Shown here piece by piece: positions 9,120 through 17,318 of a DNA stretch of 33,692 bases (positions within the stretch are counted from its first letter, which is position 1; every line of letters starts with the position of its first letter). The notes beneath the pieces are model-generated. The model was not told where the DNA came from. It was given only the letters and a program-made list of their open reading frames with translations, and searched no databases. Source of the DNA: a virus. Location of the stretch: the IMG/VR virus record IMGVR_UViG_3300012936_000076, positions 1 to 33,692 of that record; one strand, written 5' to 3'. The translations under genes and the position numbers were made by a program.

Positions 9120-9899
9120 ATGGCAATAGATTTTGACGCGATTAAACGCAAGCTAGAACGACTTAGCGGTGCAAACAAGAACCGCAATTCAACTTGGAAG
9201 CCTGTTGAGGGAGAAGAACATACTGTTCGACTTATTTCTTTTCCTGACAACGACGGCCAGCCTTTTAAAGAAGTCCAGTGGTATTACAATATTCCAGGTG
9301 CCCGAGGCCTAGTAGCGCCATACCAGTTTGGAAAGAAAGATCCGGTTCAGGAGTTGATTGGAAAGCTTCGAGAAGAAGGTTCCCCTGAGTCTTACGAGAT
9401 GGCTAAGAAGCTTTACCCTAATATGCGTACTTACGCAGCAGTTGTTGTTCGCGGACAAGAAGATGAAGGTGTAAAGATTTGGGGTTTTGGAAAGACTGTA
9501 TACCAAAAGCTTCTATCGATTATGCTTGATGAAGACTACGGTGATATTACTGACCCACTTGAAGGTCGCGACATTAAGGTCGTTTGCACCAAGCCTCCTG
9601 GTAAAAAGTATGCCATGACTGATGTAATGCCTAGAGGCAAAGTAACAAAGCTCTCTACTAAGTCAAAGCAAGCATCCGAGTGGCTTGAGAATATTCCTAA
9701 AGTAGAAGATCTGTATACACTCAAGTCATACGATGAAATCTCTGGAATTCTTGAGAAGTGGATTAACGGTGACGATGATACTATGTCAAGTGAGGGAACT
9801 GAACACCCAACAAGTACAAATGAATCATCAAGTGATGATTCTAGCAAGAGCCAAAAGTTTTCAAGCTTAGATGATGCTTTCTCAGACTTGATGGACTAA
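9120..9899 (+). CDS. Single-stranded DNA-binding protein, gp32-like
   Basis: A 259-residue protein with the layout of T4 gp32-type SSBs. There is a short basic N-terminal region for cooperative binding, a central OB-fold region (about residues 25-185) with conserved aromatics (WKPVEGEEHTVRLISFP, VQWYYNIPG, KIWGFGKTVYQKL), and a Ser/Asp-rich acidic tail ending in LDDAFSDLMD, the kind of tail that recruits other replication proteins. The Zn-binding His/Cys set of T4 gp32 is absent, as in several marine relatives. It would coat single-stranded DNA at the fork and during recombination. It has its own promoter, a repeat-bearing leader and a strong terminator, so it is probably a highly expressed single-gene unit. 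The codon choice also looks more GC-rich than in flanking genes. Confidence 0.85.
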   Translation: MAIDFDAIKRKLERLSGANKNRNSTWKPVEGEEHTVRLISFPDNDGQPFKEVQWYYNIPGARGLVAPYQFGKKDPVQELIGKLREEGSPESYEMAKKLYPNMRTYAAVVVRGQEDEGVKIWGFGKTVYQKLLSIMLDEDYGDITDPLEGRDIKVVCTKPPGKKYAMTDVMPRGKVTKLSTKSKQASEWLENIPKVEDLYTLKSYDEISGILEKWINGDDDTMSSEGTEHPTSTNESSSDDSSKSQKFSSLDDAFSDLMD

Positions 9900-9920
9900 A
9901 TCTTAGAAAATCCTGTACTG

Positions 9921-9950
9921 AAAGACACCGAAAGGTGTCTTTCTTTTTTT
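9921..9950 (+). terminator. Intrinsic terminator after the SSB gene
   Basis: A nine-base-pair stem, AAAGACACC (9921-9929) with GGTGTCTTT (9934-9942), closes a GAAA tetraloop and is followed by a T-rich run to 9950. The same stem core recurs in the terminator at 16732-16763. Confidence 0.9.
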
Positions 9951-9970
9951 CTAATTAAGTTTGTCAGCCC

Positions 9971-9999
9971 TTGTAAGATTTGCTAATTTTCTGTATAAT
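9971..9999 (+). promoter_or_regulatory. Sigma70-like promoter for the recombination/replication operon
   Basis: TTGTAA at 9971-9976, 17 bases, TATAAT at 9994-9999, just downstream of the SSB terminator and about 20 bases before the RecA gene start. The ribosome site AGGAG follows at 10011-10015. It would drive the genes from 10021 to the terminator at 16763. Confidence 0.6.
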
Positions 10000-10020
10000 C
10001 ATATAAATTAGGAGAACTAA

Positions 10021-11199
10021 ATGTCTAAAAACGATGATTTTACTAAAGACTTGATTAAGTCGCTAAATAAAGAACAAGGATCTAGAGTTGCTTACAATTT
10101 AGCTGTCGATGAAAGCCCGACTCATGTAAAGAGGTGGATAAGTAATGGATCTAAACAATTAGATTGGATTTGCGCAAATAAACCTGACGGAGGTTTACCA
10201 GAAGGCCGAATTGTCGAAATATTCGGGCCACCTAGTATTGGAAAATCTCACATAGCTACACAGATAGCTAGAAGTACCCAGTCTATGGGTGGCATTGTTG
10301 TTTATATAGATACAGAAAATGCAACGTCAGTTGAAAACTTACAATTGCTTGGTGTCGATGTTTCAAAAAGATTTGTATATGTTGATACACACTGCACCGA
10401 AGAAGTTCTTTCAATTGCTGAAAAGACAATATTGAAAGCAAAAGCTCTTGACAAAGATGTACCTGTCACAGTTATATGGGATTCAGTGGCTGCCTCTTCT
10501 CCCAAGGCAGAACTTATGGGTGACTACGACAAAGAAAGTATAGGACTTCAAGCAAGAGCAATTTCAAAAGGCATGAGAAAAATTACAGGCATTATTGGTC
10601 AGACTAACAGCTTGTTTGTGATTCTTAATCAAATTAGAACTAAGATCGGAGTGATGTACGGAGATCCAGATACAACTCCTGGTGGCAAAGCTATTCCTTT
10701 TCACTCTTCCATTAGAATTAAATTAGGTGCTGGACAGCCAATTAAAGATGGAGATGATGTGATCGGCATCAACGTTTGGGCAAAGACTGTTAAAAATAAA
10801 GTCGCGCCTCCATTTAGAAAAGTTCATTTCCAAATACACTTTGGAAAAGGCATTGTTGAACACGAAGAACTGTTTGATCTTCTTAGAAAACACTGCAAGG
10901 ACAACGATGTCATGAAAGATAACATCATGTACAAGATTGAAGGTGGAGGAGCTTGGAAAACAATTAGCATGACAGATACAAACACGGGCGAAGTAGTTGC
11001 AGAAAAGAAATTTTACAAAGCTAATTTTAATGAGATTGTCGAAAGTCATGACTGGAAAGAAGCAGTAGACATTTTAACTGAGTCTGCAATGTTTAAAAAG
11101 CTTGGTTCTATTGAAGGAGTCGACATTGATTCAGAATCTTATGAAGAAGTCCAGGCACTTGCACAAGAACTTGACATGGACTTAGATGTAGATGTATAA
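10021..11199 (+). CDS. uvsX: RecA/UvsX-type recombinase
   Basis: A 392-residue strand-exchange ATPase. The Walker A loop is GPPSIGKSH (Gly69-His77) and Walker B is the VTVIWDSVAASS strand near residues 150-161. The conserved RecA segment LNQIRTKIGVMYGDPDTTPG, followed by GGKAIPFHSSIRIKL, lies near residues 200-237. The acidic C-terminal tail (DMDLDVDV) is typical of RecA-fold recombinases. It would form filaments on ssDNA, displace the SSB, and drive recombination-dependent replication and repair. Its position between SSB and helicase fits a UvsX role better than a host-type SOS RecA. The start ATG has a good AGGAG site. Its last codons overlap the next gene by eight bases. Confidence 0.9.
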   Translation: MSKNDDFTKDLIKSLNKEQGSRVAYNLAVDESPTHVKRWISNGSKQLDWICANKPDGGLPEGRIVEIFGPPSIGKSHIATQIARSTQSMGGIVVYIDTENATSVENLQLLGVDVSKRFVYVDTHCTEEVLSIAEKTILKAKALDKDVPVTVIWDSVAASSPKAELMGDYDKESIGLQARAISKGMRKITGIIGQTNSLFVILNQIRTKIGVMYGDPDTTPGGKAIPFHSSIRIKLGAGQPIKDGDDVIGINVWAKTVKNKVAPPFRKVHFQIHFGKGIVEHEELFDLLRKHCKDNDVMKDNIMYKIEGGGAWKTISMTDTNTGEVVAEKKFYKANFNEIVESHDWKEAVDILTESAMFKKLGSIEGVDIDSESYEEVQALAQELDMDLDVDV

Positions 11200-12160
11200 A
11201 GATAGGGTCATACTTGTAGATGGTCTAAATCTATTTACAAGGCACTTTATTGCAAACCCCGCGATGTCTGAAAACGGAGAGCACGTTGGAGGCGTCGTGG
11301 GATTTTTTAATGCAACGATGCGATTAGTTGAAAAATGTAAACCTGAAGGTGTTGTAGTAGTCTGGGAAGGCGAAGGTTCTAAGAAAAAAAGAGGTCTGTA
11401 CAAAGAATATAAAAGAAACTCCAGACCTCAAAAATTAAATAGGTACTATGAAGATAGCGATATTCCTTCTACATATCAAAATAGAAACTTTCAACTAAAA
11501 ACTTTAATATCAATACTCACCTGTTTACCTGTGTGTCAAACTTATGTGTCTGGCGCAGAAGCAGATGACGCAATAGGTTATCTTTGCAAGTATTTGCTCA
11601 AAGACAAGAATATTGTGATAGTCTCTTCAGATCATGATTTTTATCAGCTTGTCAATGATAAAACAATTATATGGTCACCTACGCTAAAATCTTTTGTTGA
11701 TAAAAGCAAAATTATTGACAGATTCGGTATTCACCCCAACAACTTTTGCCTTGCGAAGAGCATTGCAGGAGACAATTCTGACAACATACCGGGCGTAAAA
11801 GGTGTTTCATACAAAAGCCTTGCTAAACGCTTCCAGAAGTTAACAGAGTCCCACGAATATATGCTCTATGACTTAGTTGCTGATGCAAAGCAATTGCAAA
11901 AACCAAAAGGACCAAAAATATTTGAAAGAATTGTCAACAGCGAAGACTTGATTAAGAGAAACAATCGGTTAATTCTTCTTGACACAAACAACTTATCTTT
12001 ATCACATATAGAAAAGATTGAAAGCGATGTTGAAAATTTTCTTCCTACATATGATAATATGACTATACACAAAATCCTTAAAGAATCATCAATCGATAAG
12101 ATTGATCTTTTAAGGTGGAACTATCTTCTAAAAAATTTAAAAAAAGGCACTATTAAATGA
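11192..12160 (+). CDS. 5'-3' exonuclease / RNase H, FEN/PIN-like family
   Basis: A 322-residue flap-type nuclease of the Pol I N-terminal domain / T4 RNase H family. Metal-binding acidic residues fall at the expected places: Asp10 in ILVDGLNLF, Glu122 and the Asp125-Asp126 pair in GAEADDAIGYL, Asp147 and Asp149 in SSDHDFYQLV, and Asp194 and Asp197 in AGDNSDNIPGVKGV, the last leading into the helix-hairpin-helix that binds duplex DNA. It would remove RNA primers and flaps during lagging-strand synthesis. It complements the family A polymerase, which lacks this domain: in cellular Pol I both parts are one protein, here they are separate genes. The start lies inside the end of the RecA gene and its stop overlaps the helicase ATG (ATGA), showing translational coupling. 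Confidence 0.9.
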   Translation: MYKDRVILVDGLNLFTRHFIANPAMSENGEHVGGVVGFFNATMRLVEKCKPEGVVVVWEGEGSKKKRGLYKEYKRNSRPQKLNRYYEDSDIPSTYQNRNFQLKTLISILTCLPVCQTYVSGAEADDAIGYLCKYLLKDKNIVIVSSDHDFYQLVNDKTIIWSPTLKSFVDKSKIIDRFGIHPNNFCLAKSIAGDNSDNIPGVKGVSYKSLAKRFQKLTESHEYMLYDLVADAKQLQKPKGPKIFERIVNSEDLIKRNNRLILLDTNNLSLSHIEKIESDVENFLPTYDNMTIHKILKESSIDKIDLLRWNYLLKNLKKGTIK

Positions 12161-13533
12161 GTTATGAAAATCACTTTTCTAAGTACGGAAAAGACTTTCA
12201 AGAAAAAATATTTCAATCTCTTTTGAGAGACCACCAGTGGGCAACTCAAATGGTTGAAGTAATGACACATGAGTATTTTGAACTAAAATATCTTCAGTAC
12301 TTATGTGACAGATTTTTTGGATTTTACTTAAAATACAAAAGTTTTCCAACCTTGAGCATGCTGGTATCAATTATCAAAGATGAGCTTACTGAAGGTGATG
12401 ACATAATTCTCAAAGGGCAGGTTATTGAGTATCTCTCGAGAGTCAAGTCCTCCCCTGATTTAGGTGACTTAGAGTACGTAAAAGAAAAAAGCTTAGATTT
12501 TTGCAAAAAGCAAGTGCTCCAGCAAGCTCTCGAAGATAGTGTAAAAGCAATTCAAGGTGAAAACTATGAAGCCGTACTAAACATCATGAAAGATGCTGTT
12601 TCTAAAGGATCGGGTTCTTCTGTTGGTCATGATTTTTTCAAAGATCATGAAGCTAGATTTGCCAAAATAAATAGAGTTTGTTGTCCAACAGGAATGCATC
12701 ACTTAGATACAAAAGATGTATTTAACGGAGGTCTTTCTAGAGGAGAAATTGGAGTCATCGTTGCCCCCACGGGTGTTGGTAAATCTCACTGGCTAGTAGC
12801 AATGGGTGCTGAAGCTCTTAAGCGCGGTAAAAATGTTGTTCATTACACTTTCGAGCTTTCAGAAACAGCTGTGGGCATCAGATACGATAGTAATTTGACC
12901 GGAATACCGTCCTCAGATGTTGTTGACAACAAAGAAAATGTTTTAAATCATTATAAGGAAAACGACTACGGTCGCCTAATTATAAAGCAGTACCCAACAG
13001 GTTCTGCCAGCATAGTGACGATTAGAAACCACATTGAAAAACTATCAATGAAAGATTTTATTCCGTCACTCATCGTAATTGATTATGCTGATATTATGAG
13101 ATCAACTAGACAATTCGATTCTTTACGACATGAGCTTAAGCTTGTTTATGAAGAGTTGAGGAACCTTGCAATGGAGATGAACATTCCTGTTTGGACAGCA
13201 TCACAAGCAAACCGGGAAGCTTCTAACTCTGAAGTAGTTGGTCTCGAAAATATGTCAGAAGCTTATGGTAAAGCCATGGTTGCTGACATTGTTGTTTCTT
13301 TATCGAGAAAAGCAACAGAAAAAGCTACTGGTTCTGGACGTCTGTTTGTAGCAAAAAATCGTGCTGGAAAAGATGGAATTCTTTTTCCTGTTAAAATTGA
13401 TACTGCAAGATCTAAAATAGAAATAATAGACGACCCGGGTCAGATGTCGCTGGTAGATATTTATGATTCTCATAATACAGGAACAAAAGACATGTTAAAA
13501 TCTAAATGGAAAGAAATCACCGCAAGCAAATAG
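12157..13533 (+). CDS. Replicative DNA helicase, DnaB/gp41-like
   Basis: A 458-residue RecA-fold hexameric helicase. The N-terminal ~150 residues are helical, as in the primase-interacting domain of DnaB/gp41. The C-terminal motor has Walker A APTGVGKSH (Ala203-His211), a Walker B strand SLIVIDYADIM near residues 306-316, and the ASQANREA segment that serves as the DnaB-type motif 3 sensor. A late KNRAGKDG stretch is the usual arginine/lysine-finger region. It would unwind DNA at the fork, loading on the lagging strand. No primase gene is visible in the window. It overlaps the 5' nuclease gene by four bases; eight bases after its stop the ribonucleotide reductase gene begins. Confidence 0.9.
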   Translation: MSYENHFSKYGKDFQEKIFQSLLRDHQWATQMVEVMTHEYFELKYLQYLCDRFFGFYLKYKSFPTLSMLVSIIKDELTEGDDIILKGQVIEYLSRVKSSPDLGDLEYVKEKSLDFCKKQVLQQALEDSVKAIQGENYEAVLNIMKDAVSKGSGSSVGHDFFKDHEARFAKINRVCCPTGMHHLDTKDVFNGGLSRGEIGVIVAPTGVGKSHWLVAMGAEALKRGKNVVHYTFELSETAVGIRYDSNLTGIPSSDVVDNKENVLNHYKENDYGRLIIKQYPTGSASIVTIRNHIEKLSMKDFIPSLIVIDYADIMRSTRQFDSLRHELKLVYEELRNLAMEMNIPVWTASQANREASNSEVVGLENMSEAYGKAMVADIVVSLSRKATEKATGSGRLFVAKNRAGKDGILFPVKIDTARSKIEIIDDPGQMSLVDIYDSHNTGTKDMLKSKWKEITASK

Positions 13534-13541
13534 GGGCATTA

Positions 13542-16088
13542 ATGTACACACACGAACAAGTTTTAAAAACATCAACAGAATATTTTCAGGGAGACGAGCT
13601 TGCAGCGAGTGTTTTTGCTGGAAAATACGCACTACAAGACAAAGAAGGTAATTATTTAGAAGTTGACCCAGACGATATGCATAAACGTCTATCCAAAGAA
13701 TTTGCCAGAGCAGAACAAAAATATCCTAATCCAATGTCTGAAGACGAAATCTACAGCCTATTCAAAGGTTTTAAGTACATAGTCCCACAAGGATCACCAA
13801 TGAGTGGTGTTGGAAACGACTATCAAATTCAATCTTTGTCAAACTGTTTTGTTATTGCCTCTCCTGAAGATAGTTACGGCGGAATTCTTAAGACTGACCA
13901 AGAGCAAGTTCAGATTATGAAGAGACGAGGTGGTGTAGGTTTTGACGTTTCAAACATTCGTCCAAAAAATCTTGCCACTTCTAATGCTGCAAAGACAACT
14001 TCGGGTCTAGAAGTATTCTTAGACCGTTTTTCAAATTCATGCCGTGAAGTAGCACAAGGAGGTCGTCGCGGTGCACTGATGATTTCTCTCTCAGTGCATC
14101 ACCCACAAATTAGAGATTTTATTAAGATTAAGAGAGATCTGACACGTGTGACAGGAGCAAACATCTCAATTCGCTTAAGCGAGGAATTTATGCGCGCAGT
14201 CCGAGGGGGTGATCCAATACAACTGCGTTTCCCTGTAGATGCCAAAGAGCCCATTGTAGAAGAGTGGGTTAGTGCCCAAGATCTTTGGCACGAGATTGTT
14301 GAGTCCGCACACGCGTCAGCCGAGCCTGGCCTTCTGTTTTGGGATACAGCGAAGAGAATGACTCCGTCTGATATCTACGAAGCAGAAGGCTTTGGCTCAA
14401 CCTCTACTAACCCTTGTGGTGAGATTATTCTGTCACCTTATGATAGCTGTCGATTAATGCTAGTCAATCTCACTTCTTTTGTTAAGAATGCCTGGGCTGA
14501 AGATGCTGAGTTTGATTTTGATCATTTTGGAGAAGTTTCACAAAAGGCTCAGCGATTAATGGATGATATGATTGATCTAGAAATAGAAAAAATTGATAAG
14601 ATCCTTGCTAAGATCGAAACAGACCCAGAGTCACCAGCCGCTAAGCAGCCTGAAATTAATCTTTGGAATAAAGTAAAAGAGCAAGCTGAAAATGGTCGTA
14701 GAACAGGTTTAGGTATAACAGGTATTGGGGATGCGCTAGCGATGCTGGGTATTAGATACGGTAGTAAAGCTAGTATTAGAATGACTGAATCGATCTATAA
14801 GGCGCTTGCTGTCAATTCATACGTTTCTTCTATGATTATGGCAAAAGAAAGAGGGGCATTTAAAGTCCACGACCCAAGCAGAGAAGAAGATCATCCTTTC
14901 TTAGATAGAATTTTTGATGCTATTGATGAGTCAGGACTCCTACCTTCGGCTGGGCCCATGGGAGAACATTGGCCTGCAAGATACTGGAATGCACACTTTG
15001 GCCGCAGAAACATCGCCAACACCACAACAGCACCTGCGGGCTCTGTTTCTGTTCTTACTCAAACAACAAGCGGGATTGAACCAGCATTTATGCTTCATTA
15101 CACCCGCCGAAAGAAGATTAATCCTAATGACGCAGACGCTAGTGTAGACTTTGTTGACGATTTAGGTGACAAGTGGTCAGAGTTTCCAGTTTATCATCAC
15201 GGGTTTAAATCTTGGATGGATACGGTAAGCGAAGAAGATCTAAAAATGTACCCAGTCGAAGACCTAGTAGGGTCAAGCCCGTATGCAGGCGCAACAGCAA
15301 ATGAAATTGATTGGGTCGCTAAGGTAGACTTGCAAGCAGCTGCACAAAAGTGGGTATGCCACGCAATTTCAAATACCACAAACCTTCCTGCTGATATTGA
15401 TGTAGAGACTGTTAAACAAGTTTACATGCGAGGCTGGCACAGTGGTTGCAAGGGTGTCACAGTTTATCGTGACGGCTCTAGGTCAGGTGTTCTTGTTAGT
15501 AATGAGGACACAACACCTAAAGATCGATCAGACATGAAATTTGTTGACAACAACGCACCTAAGCGACCAGAAAGCCTAGAGTGTGAAATTCATCATGCTA
15601 CAATCAAAGGTGAGAAGTGGACTATTCTTATTGGTTTGATGGACGGCCGCCCGTACGAGGTGATAGGAGGTCTTAGCGAGTACATAGAGATACCGAGGAA
15701 GCATCGTTATGGTGAACTTCGGCGCAGACAGAGAAAAACAATGCTTTCAAAGTATGATCTCTTTTGCGGTAGCGGCGAAGATGAATTTGCAATTAAAGAT
15801 GTGGTAGCTGTATTTGACAATCCTAACCACGCAGGATATACTAGAACTATATCACTTGCTTTGCGCCATGGCGCTCCCATTCAGTACGTTGTTGAACAGC
15901 TACAAAAAGACAAAGAAGCTGATCTCTTTAGCTTTAGCAAGGTTATCGCTCGTTGCCTTAAGAGTTACATTCCAGACGGCACAGTTGGCGGCGACAAAAC
16001 TTGTGTTGAGTGCGGAGCAGAAGGAAGTCTAGTGTATCAAGAAGGCTGTGTCATATGCAAGTCGTGTGGCAGCAGCAAATGTTCTTAA
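13542..16088 (+). CDS. nrdJ: Class II (adenosylcobalamin-dependent) ribonucleotide reductase
   Basis: An 848-residue NrdJ-type enzyme that reduces ribonucleotides to deoxynucleotides for phage DNA synthesis. I chose the ATG at 13542 because AGGGG lies five bases upstream; an in-frame start at 13506 would overlap the helicase gene. Key features: SLSNCFV with Cys102; STNPCGEI with Asn290, Cys292 and Glu294, the radical-site motif; then APAGSVSVLTQTTSGIEPAF, a conserved barrel segment. A TSCPD-like domain (about residues 675-810) and a Cys-rich end (CVECG, CVICKSCG, KC) follow, as in B12-dependent enzymes where terminal cysteines shuttle electrons or hold zinc. No small radical-generating subunit is next to it, which agrees with class II. 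Such enzymes are frequent in marine phages and need cobalamin from the host. Confidence 0.9.
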   Translation: MYTHEQVLKTSTEYFQGDELAASVFAGKYALQDKEGNYLEVDPDDMHKRLSKEFARAEQKYPNPMSEDEIYSLFKGFKYIVPQGSPMSGVGNDYQIQSLSNCFVIASPEDSYGGILKTDQEQVQIMKRRGGVGFDVSNIRPKNLATSNAAKTTSGLEVFLDRFSNSCREVAQGGRRGALMISLSVHHPQIRDFIKIKRDLTRVTGANISIRLSEEFMRAVRGGDPIQLRFPVDAKEPIVEEWVSAQDLWHEIVESAHASAEPGLLFWDTAKRMTPSDIYEAEGFGSTSTNPCGEIILSPYDSCRLMLVNLTSFVKNAWAEDAEFDFDHFGEVSQKAQRLMDDMIDLEIEKIDKILAKIETDPESPAAKQPEINLWNKVKEQAENGRRTGLGITGIGDALAMLGIRYGSKASIRMTESIYKALAVNSYVSSMIMAKERGAFKVHDPSREEDHPFLDRIFDAIDESGLLPSAGPMGEHWPARYWNAHFGRRNIANTTTAPAGSVSVLTQTTSGIEPAFMLHYTRRKKINPNDADASVDFVDDLGDKWSEFPVYHHGFKSWMDTVSEEDLKMYPVEDLVGSSPYAGATANEIDWVAKVDLQAAAQKWVCHAISNTTNLPADIDVETVKQVYMRGWHSGCKGVTVYRDGSRSGVLVSNEDTTPKDRSDMKFVDNNAPKRPESLECEIHHATIKGEKWTILIGLMDGRPYEVIGGLSEYIEIPRKHRYGELRRRQRKTMLSKYDLFCGSGEDEFAIKDVVAVFDNPNHAGYTRTISLALRHGAPIQYVVEQLQKDKEADLFSFSKVIARCLKSYIPDGTVGGDKTCVECGAEGSLVYQEGCVICKSCGSSKCS

Positions 16089-16105
16089 AAATAGGAGAAT
16101 AGAAC

Positions 16106-16708
16106 ATGTTATGGAAATTTGAAGCGTCAAATCTTTTAAAAGAATTTGAATTGTCTAACAACCCAGTTATTGTTACAGTCAATAAGTTTGACGAACAAGC
16201 TGCAGAAGATTTTAGAAATAAATTCTCTATGGCCCAAAATACTGGACAGAAAGTTGTTCCTGTTGTCATTGATTCATACGGGGGGCAAGTTTATTCTTTA
16301 ATGTCGATGATTTCAACAATTAGAGCTTGCCCACTTCCAGTAGCAACAATTGTTGAAGGAAAAGCAATGTCTTGTGGTGCTGTTCTTTTAACTTGCGGTA
16401 ACGAAGGCATGCGATTTATGGATCAAGACGCAACTGTTATGATCCACGATGTGGCATCAGGCCAGCACGGGAAAAACGAAGAAATTCAAGCATCAGCTGC
16501 AGAAACAGATAGACTTAACAAAAAGATATTTAGAATAATGGCAAGAAATTGTGGTAGACCTGATGATTACTTTCTTGAAGAAATACACAAGAGAGGACAT
16601 GCTGACTGGTTTTTAGAAGTTGACGAGTGTAAAACTATTGGTTTAGTAAATCATGCTAGACTTCCAAAACTAGAAGTAAAAATAGATGTAAGTATCGATT
16701 TTCAATAG
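16106..16708 (+). CDS. ClpP-like serine protease
   Basis: A 200-residue ClpP-fold protease. The catalytic triad can be read as Ser89 (KAMSCGAVLL), His114 (VMIHDVASG) and Asp167 (HADWFLEVDE). Spacing is close to E. coli ClpP (Ser97, His122, Asp171), and VIDSYGGQVYSLMSMI provides the oxyanion Gly-Gly. It has its own AGGAG site and lies at the end of the replication operon just before a terminator. No Clp ATPase is nearby, so it would use a host unfoldase, act alone, or mature capsid proteins; ClpP-fold enzymes act as prohead proteases in some phages. Being away from capsid genes argues mildly against the last option. Family membership is firm, substrate unknown. Confidence 0.85.
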   Translation: MLWKFEASNLLKEFELSNNPVIVTVNKFDEQAAEDFRNKFSMAQNTGQKVVPVVIDSYGGQVYSLMSMISTIRACPLPVATIVEGKAMSCGAVLLTCGNEGMRFMDQDATVMIHDVASGQHGKNEEIQASAAETDRLNKKIFRIMARNCGRPDDYFLEEIHKRGHADWFLEVDECKTIGLVNHARLPKLEVKIDVSIDFQ

Positions 16709-16731
16709 ACAGAATAGATAATTTTAACAAT

Positions 16732-16763
16732 AAGACACCTCACAAATAAAGGTGTCTTTTTTT
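16732..16763 (+). terminator. Intrinsic terminator after the ClpP-like gene
   Basis: AAGACACCT (16732-16740) pairs with AGGTGTCTT (16750-16758) around a nine-base loop, followed by a run of T to 16763. It ends the operon that starts at the RecA promoter. The stem core matches the SSB terminator. Confidence 0.9.
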
Positions 16764-16794
16764 AATTTTAGAGATATTTATCTTAGGAGTAGAA

Positions 16795-17250
16795 ATGTTC
16801 AAAGAAATAGCTTTATCAACTATCGGTTCATTTAAAGCTGTTGAGATGTGGATGCACGCGGCCCACCATCTTACAAAAGGCCCATCTTTTATAGCAAATC
16901 ACGAGCTTTTGTATGGAAGAATATATGAATCAGCAAGTAAAGATTTTGACGTAATTGTTGAAAAATCTTTGTATCAAACAAACGACGAGGAATGCGCTTG
17001 CCCTCTAATTGTTTCTTCTATGGCAGCTACAATACTGAGAAATTATCAGACACCTGCTAATCTATCAGATAGAGAAATTTCAATGTACGCTTTAGTGTTA
17101 ATTGTAGATCACATTAAAGCCATTGAACTTTTAAAAGTAACACTAGAAAAGGAAGGGGTTTTATCTTTGGGGATGGGCGACTTTCTGTCTGCAACATGCA
17201 GTCAGTACGAGTCCTATGCCTACATGATCAATCAAAAATTAAAATATTGA
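16795..17250 (+). CDS. Dps/ferritin-like protein (putative)
   Basis: A 151-residue all-helical protein whose first 60 residues follow the Dps pattern: HHLTKGPSFIANHELLYGR lines up with the Dps segment around H51 and H63 of E. coli. By this reading His24 and His36 are retained at the same 12-residue spacing, Asp52-xxx-Glu56 matches the D78-xxx-E82 pair with one extra residue, and the Asp67 position is Tyr40. Dps proteins form 12-subunit shells that oxidise and store iron and protect DNA. A phage copy could guard DNA from oxidative damage, or the fold may have been reused without iron chemistry. The second half (about 95-150) has two more helices as expected. It sits alone between a terminator and the fibre genes with a strong TAGGAG site. 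Confidence 0.55.
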   Translation: MFKEIALSTIGSFKAVEMWMHAAHHLTKGPSFIANHELLYGRIYESASKDFDVIVEKSLYQTNDEECACPLIVSSMAATILRNYQTPANLSDREISMYALVLIVDHIKAIELLKVTLEKEGVLSLGMGDFLSATCSQYESYAYMINQKLKY

Positions 17251-17318
17251 TTTTTTTAATAGGAGTCAAATACCTAGTAAGATTTCAAAGTTAAGTTTGT
17301 CTAAGTTGAGTTTTTAAA

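Noticed and set aside
13506-13541. Upstream in-frame start for the reductase overlapping the helicase gene
   Set aside because: The ATG at 13542 has AGGGG at good spacing; the 12 extra residues do not look like NrdJ.
14914-16032. Extra + strand frames within the ribonucleotide reductase gene
   Set aside because: Alternative frames of a clearly recognised enzyme, no ribosome sites, no homologous motifs.
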